From: Bacillaceae bacterium S4-13-56
Lineage (GTDB): Bacteria; Bacillota; Bacilli; Bacillales; JAWJLM01
NCBI GenBank assembly: GCA_040191315.1
Contig: JAWJLM010000010.1
Span: 1 to 64,000 of the forward strand
Length of the DNA stretch: 64,000 bases
Direction: 5' to 3'
Shown here piece after piece: positions 44,044 to 52,251 of the stretch. Position numbers and translations under genes: made by a program. How positions within the stretch are numbered: position 1 is the stretch's first letter; every line of letters starts with the position of its first letter. The notes under the pieces were generated by a model. It was given only the letters and a program-made list of their open reading frames with translations. It did not search any database and was not told the DNA's origin.

Positions 44044-44500
44044 GGTCATTGCAAAGGACCATGTTCTAGCTTTTTAAAGAAAAATTGATCATTCGATGAT
44101 TTTTGTGTTAATTGCAGGTACTTATGCTCCATTTTGCTTAATTACCTTAAATAGCACCATTGGCTGGATTCTATTTAGTGTGATCAATGTGGTCGCAATC
44201 TTGGGGGTTATTTTTAAACTGGTGTGGTTTCATAGCCCACGATGGATTTCAACTGGTCTTTACATTGCCATGGGATGGATGGTTATAGTAGTTATCTCTC
44301 CCTTATCTAGTCTTCTAGACTCGAACGTCCTTCTCCTTCTTATCATAGGGGGAGTTCTATAAACAATAGGTGGAATTATTTACGGGGCAAAACCAAAATT
44401 TCTGGAAACTAAACATCTAGGCTTTCATGAAATCTTTCATATCTTCATTCTTTTAGGAAGCCTTGCTCATTTTTCCAGTGTATATTTTTATGTCTTGTGA
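44030..44500 (+). pseudogene. Hemolysin III / YplQ-like membrane protein remnant
   Basis: The segment KIDHSMIFVLIAGTYAPFCLI (44080 onward) and the following helices GWILFSVINVVAILGVIFKLVWF, GLYIAMGWMVIVVIS and LLLIIGGVL match hemolysin III family proteins (PAQR-related). A TAA at 44360 interrupts, then TIGGIIYGAKPKF..GFHEIFHIFILLGSLAHFSSVYFYVL completes the normal C-terminus with its His residues. The N-terminal third is missing or scrambled. Not functional. Confidence 0.82.
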
Positions 44501-44714
44501 TTTGCAAAAAGTGTAGAAGGGGTTCCTTCTACACTTTTTTAATGGAATTAATTGGAATAGAAAAATAAACTTTATAAAAGGGAATTATGTATATAATAGC
44601 AATTCTTAAAATACTAATGATTAATAGAATATTCCCTATCCAGAGTAGAAGAAGTGTTAAACACCTACAATAATCTATCATTTTCTAAGTCCGTTAAAAA
44701 AGGGAGGGATACTT

Positions 44715-46193
44715 ATCCAATCTTCCAACGACGATATCCAAAAAAGAAAAATAAAATGGAAGGCGCTTATTGTCGCCTGTTTATTGATGACTATTATTCT
44801 TTTACTCCCTCCCCAACCAGGACTCCCCATCTCAGGACAAATGGCACTCGGCATCTTAGCATTTGCTGTTGTTATTTGGACAACTGAGGCTATGTCCTAT
44901 CCATTAGGGGGGATTTTCATCCTCTTTTTCATTACCATTTTGCTTAGTTTTGGACCAAGCCTAAATAATCCCGAGTCCTTCATGGGTACAAAAGAAGCGC
45001 TTAAACTGGCTCTTTCAGGATTCAGTAATCCAGCGGTTACCATGGTAGTAGGAGCCCTCTTTTTGGTTTCAGCTATGAAGACTACGAAATTAGATCGACG
45101 TATTGCTCTTTGGATTCTATCAAAAGTCGGATCCAATATACACAGTATTTTACTAGGAATCATCTTCGTAGGGGTTGTATTAAGCTTTTTAATTCCCAGC
45201 CCTACAGCTAGAGTTGGAGCAATGATACCCATCATATTAGGAATGGCATCAGCTTTCAATTTACCTAAAAATACGAAAGTTATAGCCATATTATTAATTA
45301 CCTCTGCTCAAATATCTTCCATATGGGGGGTTGGGATTAAAACAGGAGCACCCCAAAATATAATAGGTTTAACCTTAATTGAAGAATCCTTTTCTTACAG
45401 CATTACTTGGGGCCAATGGTTCATAGCAGCAGCCCCGTGGTCTATTTTTATGACTATTGTCCTTTATTTTATGGCACTATTCTCATTGAAGAACGAATTG
45501 GTTAGAATACCCAAAGGAAAAAAAGTTATTGAAAACGAGTTAAAAGAATTAGGACCACTAAATGGTAGTCAAGTAAGACTGCTCATAATAATGATTGGCC
45601 TTTTATTTTTATGGTCAACAGAAAAAACATTCCATACTTTAGACAGTACAACGATCATTATTATTGGATTATCCCTTTTGTTTTTTCCTTTATTTGGAGT
45701 GTTATCTTGGGATCATATTAAAAAGGATATTTCCTGGGGGCCGATCCTATTATTTGCTTCTGGAATATCGTTGGGTACGGTTTTACTAAAAACCTTTGCA
45801 GCCGCGTGGTTAGCGGATTCCTTGTTTACTAGTTTACATTTAGATACAATGTCTGAAGAAATCGTAATTGCCATTTTAATTGTCTTTATGATAGTTCTAC
45901 ATCTTGGTTTCGCGAGTGCTACTAGTTTAGTAGCAACTCTTATTCCCGTAGTTATTGCGTTAGTAGAGGAAATGACACTGCCAAACGGAATGGGCGTCGT
46001 ATTGATTACCCAATTCGCCATGAGTTTTGGATTCATTCTGCCCATTAATGCTCCCCAGAATCTTCTCTCTTACGGTACGGGGGCATTTCGTCAGTTAGAT
46101 TTTATAAAAAACGGACTTGCTTTGACGTTTTTTGGTTATCTATTTCTTATGTTTCTTTCCATGACTTACTGGAATTGGATAGGACTATTATGA
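44715..46193 (+). CDS. SLC13/DASS family anion:sodium symporter
   Basis: A membrane transporter of about 492 residues with eleven to twelve helices. It shows the DASS features SPTARVGAMIPIILGMASA (the first SNT-like motif region), APQNIIGL, and near the end GFILPINAPQNLLSYGTGAF, which forms the second sodium/substrate site. Likely substrates are dicarboxylates or sulfate. Start: a strong GGGAGGG lies six bases before ATC 44715, and no ATG, GTG or TTG is near. The next usable start, TTG 44784, would cut into helix 1 (WKALIVACLLMTIILLL). So either an unusual ATC start or a mutated ATG. A terminator follows. Confidence 0.82.
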   Translation: MQSSNDDIQKRKIKWKALIVACLLMTIILLLPPQPGLPISGQMALGILAFAVVIWTTEAMSYPLGGIFILFFITILLSFGPSLNNPESFMGTKEALKLALSGFSNPAVTMVVGALFLVSAMKTTKLDRRIALWILSKVGSNIHSILLGIIFVGVVLSFLIPSPTARVGAMIPIILGMASAFNLPKNTKVIAILLITSAQISSIWGVGIKTGAPQNIIGLTLIEESFSYSITWGQWFIAAAPWSIFMTIVLYFMALFSLKNELVRIPKGKKVIENELKELGPLNGSQVRLLIIMIGLLFLWSTEKTFHTLDSTTIIIIGLSLLFFPLFGVLSWDHIKKDISWGPILLFASGISLGTVLLKTFAAAWLADSLFTSLHLDTMSEEIVIAILIVFMIVLHLGFASATSLVATLIPVVIALVEEMTLPNGMGVVLITQFAMSFGFILPINAPQNLLSYGTGAFRQLDFIKNGLALTFFGYLFLMFLSMTYWNWIGLL

Positions 46194-46219
46194 GCTCAAA
46201 GGACGAGGCCTTCATACAT

Positions 46220-46271
46220 TAAGTAGTTCAGTTTTGGAGTAATTTGTACCCTTAATTGAACTGCTTTTTTA
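46220..46271 (+). terminator. Terminator of the SLC13 gene
   Basis: AAGTAGTTCA and TTGAACTGCTTTTTT pair (one wobble) around a 26-base loop. Confidence 0.75.
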
Positions 46272-46369
46272 TTTGTAATTGCAATCAAAATTGTAGGGTT
46301 AAATTGCATCACTAATCATGTAATTTGGAGGACTTATGGTATTAATATGGTAAAATGAGTTAAAAAGAG

Positions 46370-46544
46370 TTATTCAACTAACAACGCGATTGTTCAAGAA
46401 GAGTTAAATATAATTGGAGGGTAAAATGAAATATTTCTTGAAATAACTGAGAGCTGTCCAGAAGTTGATGGGAAAGTAATTAGGATGAAGGGTTTTTTAT
46501 AAAAATTCTTATTGCACTATCGGGGGGGGGCGTTAGTTGAATAA
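46370..46544. mobile_element. MITE-like element with 13-bp terminal inverted repeats
   Basis: TTATTCAACTAAC at 46370-46382 and its exact reverse complement GTTAGTTGAATAA at 46532-46544 enclose 149 bases without a gene but with a nine-to-ten G run at 46522. No target duplication is evident. Widespread Bacillus repeats with TTCAACTAAC ends are known to me, so this may be one of them. Confidence 0.5.
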
Positions 46545-46571
46545 AAAACATGTCTTAAAGGGGTAGTAGTA

Positions 46572-47465
46572 ATGACAGGTGATGAAATGTTAGATTTTGT
46601 AAAAAATAACTTTCCCAATTTAAAAATAGATAAAGTAAAAGTGAATACCCAAGGTTGGGACAATAGCATTTTAATTTTAAATAACGAAATAGTTTTTAGG
46701 TTTCCTAAGTCTGATGAACTTTGTAAAAAAATAATAGACGGAGGAAAGATACTAGAGATTTTGAAGTCGGAAGAACCGATATTACAAGTACCGCATTATG
46801 AATACTTACATAAGGATAGTGCACTATTAGGTGTATATTACTCTTTTTTGGAAGGAACCCCATTAATAGAAATTCCTAAACAAAATCTAAAAGAAAATCC
46901 ATTGAATGCAAAGGGGATTGGTGATTTTCTAACCAAATTACATAAAATTGATATATCAAAATTAAGTGATACAAATTTAACAACTATCCACACACTTAAA
47001 TATTGGGAGAGTTTATATTTAAATGTAAAAAGGGAAGTATTCCCGTTTTTAAAACAACAGCAACGTAAAGAAATAGATGAAGTATTTAATAATTTTATTA
47101 GCAGTTTCCCAAAGCTAACGTACAAAAAGACGGTAATACATGGCGATTTGACAACCTCAAATATTATCTACAATGAAGATAAGGGCAGTGTTTATGGGAT
47201 TATTGACTTCACTGATGCCCAAATAGGAGATCCAGCATTCGACTTTGCAGGGTTATATTGGGATTTTGGTCTTGATTTTACAAAGGACGTATTTCATTGG
47301 TATAAAGGTAATGAAAGCTCGGAATCATTATTAAAAAGGGTAAGAACCTTCTATGGATTACAACCAGTTTTCCACGAGCTACTATATGCAATTAAGAATA
47401 ATCTACCAATCAATTGGAATGGAGTCCTTAAAAAATTTTCTGCCTTATATCAACTTTCTAAATAA
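46572..47465 (+). CDS. Aminoglycoside phosphotransferase-like kinase
   Basis: A 297-residue enzyme of the APH/choline kinase fold. The N-lobe carries GWDNSILILNNEIVFRFPKS (ATP-binding strand pair with the Lys), and the catalytic loop is VIHGDLTTSNIIYN (HGDxxxxN) followed by the metal-binding GIIDFTDAQIGDPAFDFA. It resembles APH(2'')-type resistance enzymes, but many chromosomal relatives phosphorylate other small molecules, so resistance is not proven. AAAGGGG lies eight bases before ATG 46572. It sits right after the MITE-like element, consistent with accessory origin. Confidence 0.85.
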   Translation: MTGDEMLDFVKNNFPNLKIDKVKVNTQGWDNSILILNNEIVFRFPKSDELCKKIIDGGKILEILKSEEPILQVPHYEYLHKDSALLGVYYSFLEGTPLIEIPKQNLKENPLNAKGIGDFLTKLHKIDISKLSDTNLTTIHTLKYWESLYLNVKREVFPFLKQQQRKEIDEVFNNFISSFPKLTYKKTVIHGDLTTSNIIYNEDKGSVYGIIDFTDAQIGDPAFDFAGLYWDFGLDFTKDVFHWYKGNESSESLLKRVRTFYGLQPVFHELLYAIKNNLPINWNGVLKKFSALYQLSK

Positions 47466-47477
47466 ATAATTATTCGC

Positions 47478-47497
47478 GCATGCTGTTCGCAGCATGC
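47478..47497. other. Perfect hairpin with TTCG loop
   Basis: GCATGCTG-TTCG-CAGCATGC, 13 bases after the phosphotransferase stop, with no T-run. Possibly a 3' mRNA stabiliser. The remainder of 47466-47698 shows no gene. Confidence 0.55.
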
Positions 47498-47698
47498 AGC
47501 TTGCTAGAAGCGCACATGTAGGTTATTTTCTACAGATATGAAATGATTATGATTGCGTTATTTGGGATAATCGCGCAATGAAAATTCTTGAAAATGAGTG
47601 GGTCACGCAATCCCTCACGATAACATAGGGAGTATCTTTGTTTTAAGGTTTCTATTCAAAAAAAAGCTGAAGAAAGAATCCGAACAAGCAAAATAAGT

Positions 47699-47729
47699 AA
47701 AGAGCTCGCCTATTTTGGCGAGCTCTTTA
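47699..47729. terminator. Bidirectional terminator
   Basis: AAAGAGCTCGCC-TATTTT-GGCGAGCTCTTT; ends the minus-strand gene at 47727. Confidence 0.92.
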
Positions 47730-48032
47730 TTGTTCAATCTTATGTCTTTTTTTAATTCTTTCAATTTCCTTTTTTAGCCTTATGTTTTCTTCCTTTATTC
47801 TTCTCGTCTCGATATCTTTTGTTCCTATGGAAGGCTGTATCAGTGAGACATGATACCATTCCCGTTGGTCTTTATATTTTCTATTAGCCGTTTTACGAAA
47901 AGTAGCCGTAGGGAATTTCCCTTTTGCAAAGGTGAGCTCCTCAGGCGATAAACGCAGCTCCCTTTCGTATACACCCTCACTAAATGACTTGGTTAGAAAT
48001 TGATCAAATACCAAAAAATCTCGTTTGGCCAT
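47727..48032 (-). CDS. Small basic hypothetical protein
   Basis: A 101-residue protein, MAKRDFLVFDQFLTKSF..., starting at ATG 48032 after AAAGGTAGGG; an in-frame extension to 48083 has no ribosome site. The middle shows LSPEELTFAKGKFPTATFRK and YKDQREWYHVSLIQPS; the last 35 residues are a Lys/Glu/Arg-rich helix likely to be a coiled coil. No signal or membrane segment. Family not recognised. It lies 68 bases downstream of the racemase gene on the same strand and may be cotranscribed with it and the MurE paralog. Confidence 0.65.
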   Translation of the reverse strand: MAKRDFLVFDQFLTKSFSEGVYERELRLSPEELTFAKGKFPTATFRKTANRKYKDQREWYHVSLIQPSIGTKDIETRRIKEENIRLKKEIERIKKRHKIEQ

Positions 48033-48099
48033 TCCATCCCTACCTTTCCATAGAAATTTAATTACATTAGAATCATATTCCAAATTTAGCTGTATATGA

Positions 48100-48813
48100 T
48101 TATAAATTTATTTTTTTCTTTCCAGAACGCTCGATAACCCGGTCGACTAAGACTTCCATTGCATCTATACAATAAGGAGTTATTTCTTCACCAATTGGGA
48201 TGCAGGACAATTCTGTACATGCCAGAATCACACACTGACACTGCTCTTTTTCAATCAATTGCTTTACAATTCCTTCTAGTCTTGTTGGATCTGTATTTTG
48301 ATTACCTTTGACATCATCATAAATGATACTCATGACATCTTTTTGCATCTGTTCATCAGGAATATATAAGTTTAATCCTTTTTTATTACATTCTTTCTCA
48401 TAAACTCCACTACTGATCGTCCCATTCGTTGCAAGAAGACCAACTTTTATTCCTTCTCCATGCAGTTCATATATTTGACTCACTGTTTGTTCCACCATAT
48501 TAATAATTGGAACGGTTGTCATTTCCTGCATTCGATCATAAAAATAATGCGAAGTATTACATGGAATCGCAATTTGACCGACATTCGCCATCTCCAACAA
48601 TTGGATATCTTTCTCAACCTCTCTTAGAAATTCATCCTCTGTATGTTCAAGAATAGATTGGGTACGGTCAGGGATGGAAGCATGATTCAAAATAATCATA
48701 TCTATATGTTCTTGATCTTTGTGTGCCTCAGTCTTTTCAATGACTCGATCAAAAAAAACAGCGGTTGCCTTAGGTCCCATCCCGCCTATCACACCTAATA
48801 CTTTTTCCTTCAT
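48100..48813 (-). CDS. Aspartate/glutamate racemase family protein
   Basis: A 237-residue cofactor-independent amino acid racemase, RacX/YgeA-like. It begins VLGVIGGMGPKATAVFFDRVIE, and the two catalytic cysteines are in AIPCNTSHYFYDR (near residue 84) and VILACTELSCIP (near 195). Such enzymes produce D-amino acids by a two-base thiol mechanism; substrate choice (Asp, Glu or others) cannot be read from sequence. TGGTGG precedes ATG 48813. The MurE paralog ends 22 bases upstream on the same strand, so the two are probably one operon, suggesting a joint role in a D-amino-acid-containing cell wall or related product. Confidence 0.88.
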   Translation of the reverse strand: MKEKVLGVIGGMGPKATAVFFDRVIEKTEAHKDQEHIDMIILNHASIPDRTQSILEHTEDEFLREVEKDIQLLEMANVGQIAIPCNTSHYFYDRMQEMTTVPIINMVEQTVSQIYELHGEGIKVGLLATNGTISSGVYEKECNKKGLNLYIPDEQMQKDVMSIIYDDVKGNQNTDPTRLEGIVKQLIEKEQCQCVILACTELSCIPIGEEITPYCIDAMEVLVDRVIERSGKKKINL

Positions 48814-48834
48814 AATTCCACCAGCTTTTAATTA

Positions 48835-50328
48835 TTAGCTTAATTTCACCTTTGCTGTTCCATTTATCTTTTTTAAAGCATCGTATACAATTTCTGATTC
48901 ATTAAAAGGAATTTCTTCTTTACCAATGATTTGAGAAGTCTCATGACCTTTCCCAGCAATTAAGATGGTATCATCTTTTTCACTCACTTGAATAGCGTAG
49001 CGAATGGCTTCTTCTCTATCTACAACAACCCGGAAGGCACCATCAGCTTCTTTTACCGCTTTAGCTACATCTTCCACTATAAACTGGGGATCCTGTTCTT
49101 TAGGGTTGTCCGATGTGATAACGGAAAAGTCCGCATACTCTGCAGCTACCCTCCCCATTGCTTTCCTTTTATCACTTCCTAATTCTCCAGGGGCAGCATA
49201 AACTCCGAACACAAGAATAATTCTTCCTTTGGTAGAGGGACGCAAAGTTGATAGAACCTTCTCTAAACTATCCTCTGTATGAGCAAAATCAATCACAATT
49301 CTATAATCTCTTTCTTGATAAACTACTTCTAATCTTCCCCTTATATGTTCAACAGCTCTAATTCCTTCTTGAATATGTTTAAGACTGATCCCGTTGCAAT
49401 AAGCACAAGCTATAGCTGCTAAGCTATTATATACATAGATGTCTCCAGGAAGATTCACTTGAATATCAATAGTCCCCTCAGGAGTATGAACCTTATATAA
49501 GGTGTGGTCAGGGTAATATTGAATATCGGACGGATAAATGTCGGCCTCTTCTTTTATTCCATAAGTCACTACTTTTGGAGTATACGTTTTTGCTCTTTTA
49601 ATTAGCTTTTTTCCATGAGGATCATCTGCATTGATAATATTAAAATCACTAGTAAGTTGAAATAACTCTGCTTTAGCTTCAAAGTACTCGTCCATATTAT
49701 GATGAAGCTCTAAGTGATCTGGAGTCAAATTGGTGAAAATACCAGTATTAAACGCAGATTGCGCCACACGTTTGAGGCTTAACGCATGAGATGAAACCTC
49801 CATTATGCAATCTTTGATATCCCTGTGAACCATCTCCTGAAACGTTTGTTGTAAATTTAGAGATTCGGGAGTTGTGTTATTATTTTTTTTCACTTTATCC
49901 CCTATCACAGTACCAATCGTTCCTATAAGACCTATAGACCTCTTAGCTTGCTCAAAAATCGACTTAATAAAATATGTCGTAGAAGTTTTTCCATTAGTAC
50001 CAGTAATCCCAATTAAATTTAGTTCTTCGGTTGGGTGGTCATAAAAATTAGCAGATAGTAAAGCAAGAGCTTCCCTAGTGTTGTCCACCTGGAGTATAGT
50101 TACGTCTCTTTTTGTGGAAACCTCTTTTTCTACAACAACAGTCGTTGCCCCGTTCTCCATGGCTTTTTGTATAAAGCTATGCCCGTCCACCGTAAAGCCG
50201 GAAATAGCAACAAACATACTGTTCTGCTTGGATTCACGGGAATCACAAGCTATGGATGAAACTTCTCTCTCGACATCCCCTTGCAATATTTTATAAGAAA
50301 GGCCCTTTACTACTGAGGTTAACAACAT
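48835..50328 (-). CDS. MurE-like Mur ligase paralog
   Basis: A 497-residue ATP-dependent Mur ligase. The UDP-binding domain has SIACDSRESKQNSMFVAISG; the ATP site is GITGTNGKTSTTYFIKS; then TTPESLNLQQTF, EVSSHALSLKRV, the carbamylated-Lys region and IDFAHTEDSLEKVL. The C-terminal domain differs from normal MurE: the usual GCGGDRDKGKRP segment is VYAAPGELGSDKRKAMG, and the DAP-specificity motif DNPR reads DNPK (SDNPKEQDPQ). It lies outside any mra/mur cluster next to a racemase. So it may be a second MurE with another amino acid specificity, or the only MurE of this strain in a moved locus. ATG 50328, GGAG upstream. Confidence 0.85.
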   Translation of the reverse strand: MLLTSVVKGLSYKILQGDVEREVSSIACDSRESKQNSMFVAISGFTVDGHSFIQKAMENGATTVVVEKEVSTKRDVTILQVDNTREALALLSANFYDHPTEELNLIGITGTNGKTSTTYFIKSIFEQAKRSIGLIGTIGTVIGDKVKKNNNTTPESLNLQQTFQEMVHRDIKDCIMEVSSHALSLKRVAQSAFNTGIFTNLTPDHLELHHNMDEYFEAKAELFQLTSDFNIINADDPHGKKLIKRAKTYTPKVVTYGIKEEADIYPSDIQYYPDHTLYKVHTPEGTIDIQVNLPGDIYVYNSLAAIACAYCNGISLKHIQEGIRAVEHIRGRLEVVYQERDYRIVIDFAHTEDSLEKVLSTLRPSTKGRIILVFGVYAAPGELGSDKRKAMGRVAAEYADFSVITSDNPKEQDPQFIVEDVAKAVKEADGAFRVVVDREEAIRYAIQVSEKDDTILIAGKGHETSQIIGKEEIPFNESEIVYDALKKINGTAKVKLS

Positions 50329-50455
50329 AATATCACTCCATCAAAATGGTCTCTAAATGCTAGCATATCCTCTTCATTGTTTCGAAATACCTTTTAATTG
50401 ATAGGAAGCAACCCTTTTATATCCTTACATTATACAGGATTTGAACATTGGTTTT

Positions 50456-50476
50456 AAAGTGAAACTTCTAGTTCTC
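50456..50476 (+). repeat. 5' fragment of repeat R
   Basis: TAAAGTGAAACTTCTAG matches the first 15 bases of repeat R, then similarity ends. Confidence 0.4.
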
Positions 50477-50499
50477 TTTTTTTACCCATTAATCTGAAT

Positions 50500-50812
50500 A
50501 ATCCTGTGGGATTCTAAGGGGACTCTTTCTAGTCAACTTTTTACAGTCATATGTAATTCCTTTGCTAGCCCTAGCTTTGTCGGAAAACGAACTCCAACTA
50601 CTACATTTATAAAGTCTTGATCTCCCCCTTGAGCGATCATAAACTACTTAATTTCTTTTGCGGAAGGTTCTGTATACCGATTTTTAACTTCAATTCCTCT
50701 GACATCATCCTTGCAACCTCATAAAAGTCCAGGGCTTCCTCACCTGTGATGACATGTTTTTTTGATAAGCGTGCTTTTTTGTATCCATTAAAGATAGTAT
50801 AGAAACTTCTGC
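50500..50812 (-). pseudogene. C-terminal remnant of an NmrA/SDR-type NAD(P)-binding protein
   Basis: Minus-strand frames read HVITGEEALDFYEVARMMSEELKLKIGIQNL and, in another frame, MIAQGGDQDFINVVVGVRFPTKLGLAKELHMTVK. Together these match the C-terminal third of NmrA-like atypical SDR proteins (ITGPEALTYYEVA..). A stop and frameshift near 50640 and the missing Rossmann domain show decay. It abuts the 33-base hairpin repeat at 50811. Confidence 0.75.
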
Positions 50813-50843
50813 CCTTCGAAACAAGAAAATCACTTGTTTCTGC
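50811..50843. repeat. 33-base hairpin repeat
   Basis: Exact inverted copy of 43776-43808, containing GAAACAAG/CTTGTTTC. It lies between the SDR remnant and a truncated DUF438-like gene and supplies the stop codon of the latter. Confidence 0.75.
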
Positions 50844-51069
50844 GCAGTAAACTCTTTAGAAGCATTTCTTGTGGCCATCGACGTAGGCCATACATTTGTG
50901 ACATTTCACTTACTTTAATATTTTTTAAAATTCCTTTGTAACGTTCTTTGATTTGATCAACTGGCTCATCCCTGTGTAGTTCTTTCAACATTTGTTTAAT
51001 GAATTCCTTTTGACCTTCTGTTTCTTTATCTTGGATGGAAACTTCTCTATTATTTATAATTTCGCTCAT
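50830..51069 (-). pseudogene. Truncated DUF438-type N-terminal protein
   Basis: A 79-residue frame from ATG 51069, with GGAGG eight bases upstream. MSEIINNREV..EFIKQMLKELHRDEPVDQIKERYKGILKNIKVSEMSQM resembles the N-terminal domain of DUF438/PAS proteins (about 400 residues or more). After SQM the similarity stops and the frame runs out in the 33-base hairpin repeat, so the rest was probably lost by a rearrangement there. The short product has a good translation start and could still be made. Confidence 0.6.
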
Positions 51070-51250
51070 CAAATATTCCTCCTAACAGTTACGTTAGAAA
51101 AATATTATCGTTCATCCCATGCATAAGTAGTGACATAACTCACCTACTTTTTATTTTTAAAAACAATGTTAGAATACCTTACATCTTAACTGACATCTAA
51201 GAAAAATACCCTTATTATATCTATATAAATCGATGCGGGAGGGTTACCTC

Positions 51251-51391
51251 ATGGAACGAAAGAAAGAAATGGAGATAGCCAAAGAAATCGTTCAACTTGA
51301 TTTAAAAAGGGATTTGCTGTTAGAAGAATTAATGCTTCTTATAGGTGGGAACGCCTTTGAGTTACTTCGAAGAATTCAAAACCAATCCTAA
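51251..51391 (+). CDS. Small helical protein of 46 residues
   Basis: ATG 51251 follows GCGGGAGGG by about nine bases. The product MERKKEMEIAKEIVQLDLKR... is predicted to be two amphipathic helices, with a Leu-rich LLLEELMLLIGGNAFELLRRI stretch. No family is recognised. It is 12 bases upstream of the FbpA-like gene and clearly in the same operon, so a link to iron starvation is an inference. Confidence 0.6.
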   Translation: MERKKEMEIAKEIVQLDLKRDLLLEELMLLIGGNAFELLRRIQNQS

Positions 51392-51403
51392 GGGGGTGAT
51401 CAC

Positions 51404-51553
51404 ATGAGGAATCATTTAAGAGAGGCTGTTGAAAAGGTTAAAATACACTACGTAGAAAAGCTAATGGATTCGGGTTTTTTTGATGATTCAAACCAAGACC
51501 CGTTTAGCTTGACACTTTCTGAACTAGAATATTTGTACAACAAATATTGCTGA
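51404..51553 (+). CDS. FbpA-like (Fur-regulated basic protein family)
   Basis: A 49-residue protein, MRNHLREAVEKVKIHYVEKLMDSGFF... with LTLSELEYLYNKY at the end. The pattern LR-AVE---..YIEKL--SG..LTLSELE--Y matches the FbpA family; in B. subtilis FbpA is a Fur-regulated small protein helping the RyhB-like RNA FsrA to spare iron. GGGGGTGAT precedes the ATG. I do not see a convincing Fur box upstream, so regulation here is not shown. Confidence 0.7.
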   Translation: MRNHLREAVEKVKIHYVEKLMDSGFFDDSNQDPFSLTLSELEYLYNKYC

Positions 51554-51579
51554 ATTTAACTCCATTTTCTCGAAACCCA

Positions 51580-51751
51580 TAAAGTGAAACTTCGATCAGT
51601 GACCTTTCCCCCGCTGATTGTTAGCGCCCAAGGGTATGACCTAAAGGAACTTGAACCAATTGGAAATTTACGGGCAGCTTATCCCCCACCTACTCTTTTC
51701 GTCACTTAAGGGATTGAGGTGGGGGTATTACTGCTCCTTCAAGCGGGATAA
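51580..51751 (+). repeat. Structured intergenic repeat R, copy 4 (internal deletion)
   Basis: TAAAGTGAAAC...GCGGGATAA with about 60 central bases deleted. Keeps ATCAG/CTGAT and TATCCCCCACCT/AGGTGGGGGTA with GTCACTTAAG in the loop. Confidence 0.85.
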
Positions 51752-51773
51752 AAGTATGGTCTTTTTTATTTAT

Positions 51774-51790
51774 TGTAAGATTTTCTTACA
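51774..51790. promoter_or_regulatory. TnrA-binding site
   Basis: TGTAAGATTTTCTTACA fits the TnrA/GlnR consensus TGTNA-N7-TNACA exactly and lies 61 bases before tnrA, suggesting autoregulation. Confidence 0.85.
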
Positions 51791-51851
51791 AACAAATTGA
51801 ATATCATCAAAAAACAGGCAATAATGAAAGAAACGTGAGGGAGGGGAATCA

Positions 51852-52163
51852 TTGTCTTCAGCTTATAAATACAAAAAAGTGATATCCATTGGAACTGTAC
51901 ATGAGTTGACTGGATTATCTGAACGTAAGATTCGTTACTATGAAGAGAGAGGGCTAATATTTCCCGACAGAACAGACAAAGGTACCAGAAAATATTCATT
52001 TGATGATGTAGAGACCTTATTAAAAATAGCAGAAAAAAGAGAGGAAGGTGTACAAACAACTGAAATTAAAAAAGATATGATGAGCGACCAAAGAAAACAC
52101 AAGGATGCTCGAAAGGAAATGCTAAGAGGGCAAATCAATGCCCATTTCCACTTGAGAAATTAG
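51852..52163 (+). CDS. tnrA: Nitrogen regulator TnrA (MerR family)
   Basis: A 103-residue MerR-type regulator of nitrogen metabolism. The winged-helix core [59 protein letters not shown] is very close to B. subtilis TnrA, and the C-terminal [11 protein letters not shown] corresponds to TnrA's tail that binds feedback-inhibited glutamine synthetase; GlnR has a longer, different tail. Start TTG 51852 with GGGAGGGG seven bases upstream. A perfect TnrA box lies in its promoter region. Monocistronic. Confidence 0.93.
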   Translation: MSSAYKYKKVISIGTVHELTGLSERKIRYYEERGLIFPDRTDKGTRKYSFDDVETLLKIAEKREEGVQTTEIKKDMMSDQRKHKDARKEMLRGQINAHFHLRN

Positions 52164-52251
52164 TAGATACAAGGGATGGACAAAACTGATACAAAGTACT
52201 TCTTACTATTTCTATGAGTTTTGTTCATTTTGTTTTGTTTGGTCCCTTTGC

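Noticed and set aside
51180-51250. Fur box before the FbpA-like operon
   Set aside because: The A+T-rich leader has no adequate TGATAAT-type inverted repeat by eye.
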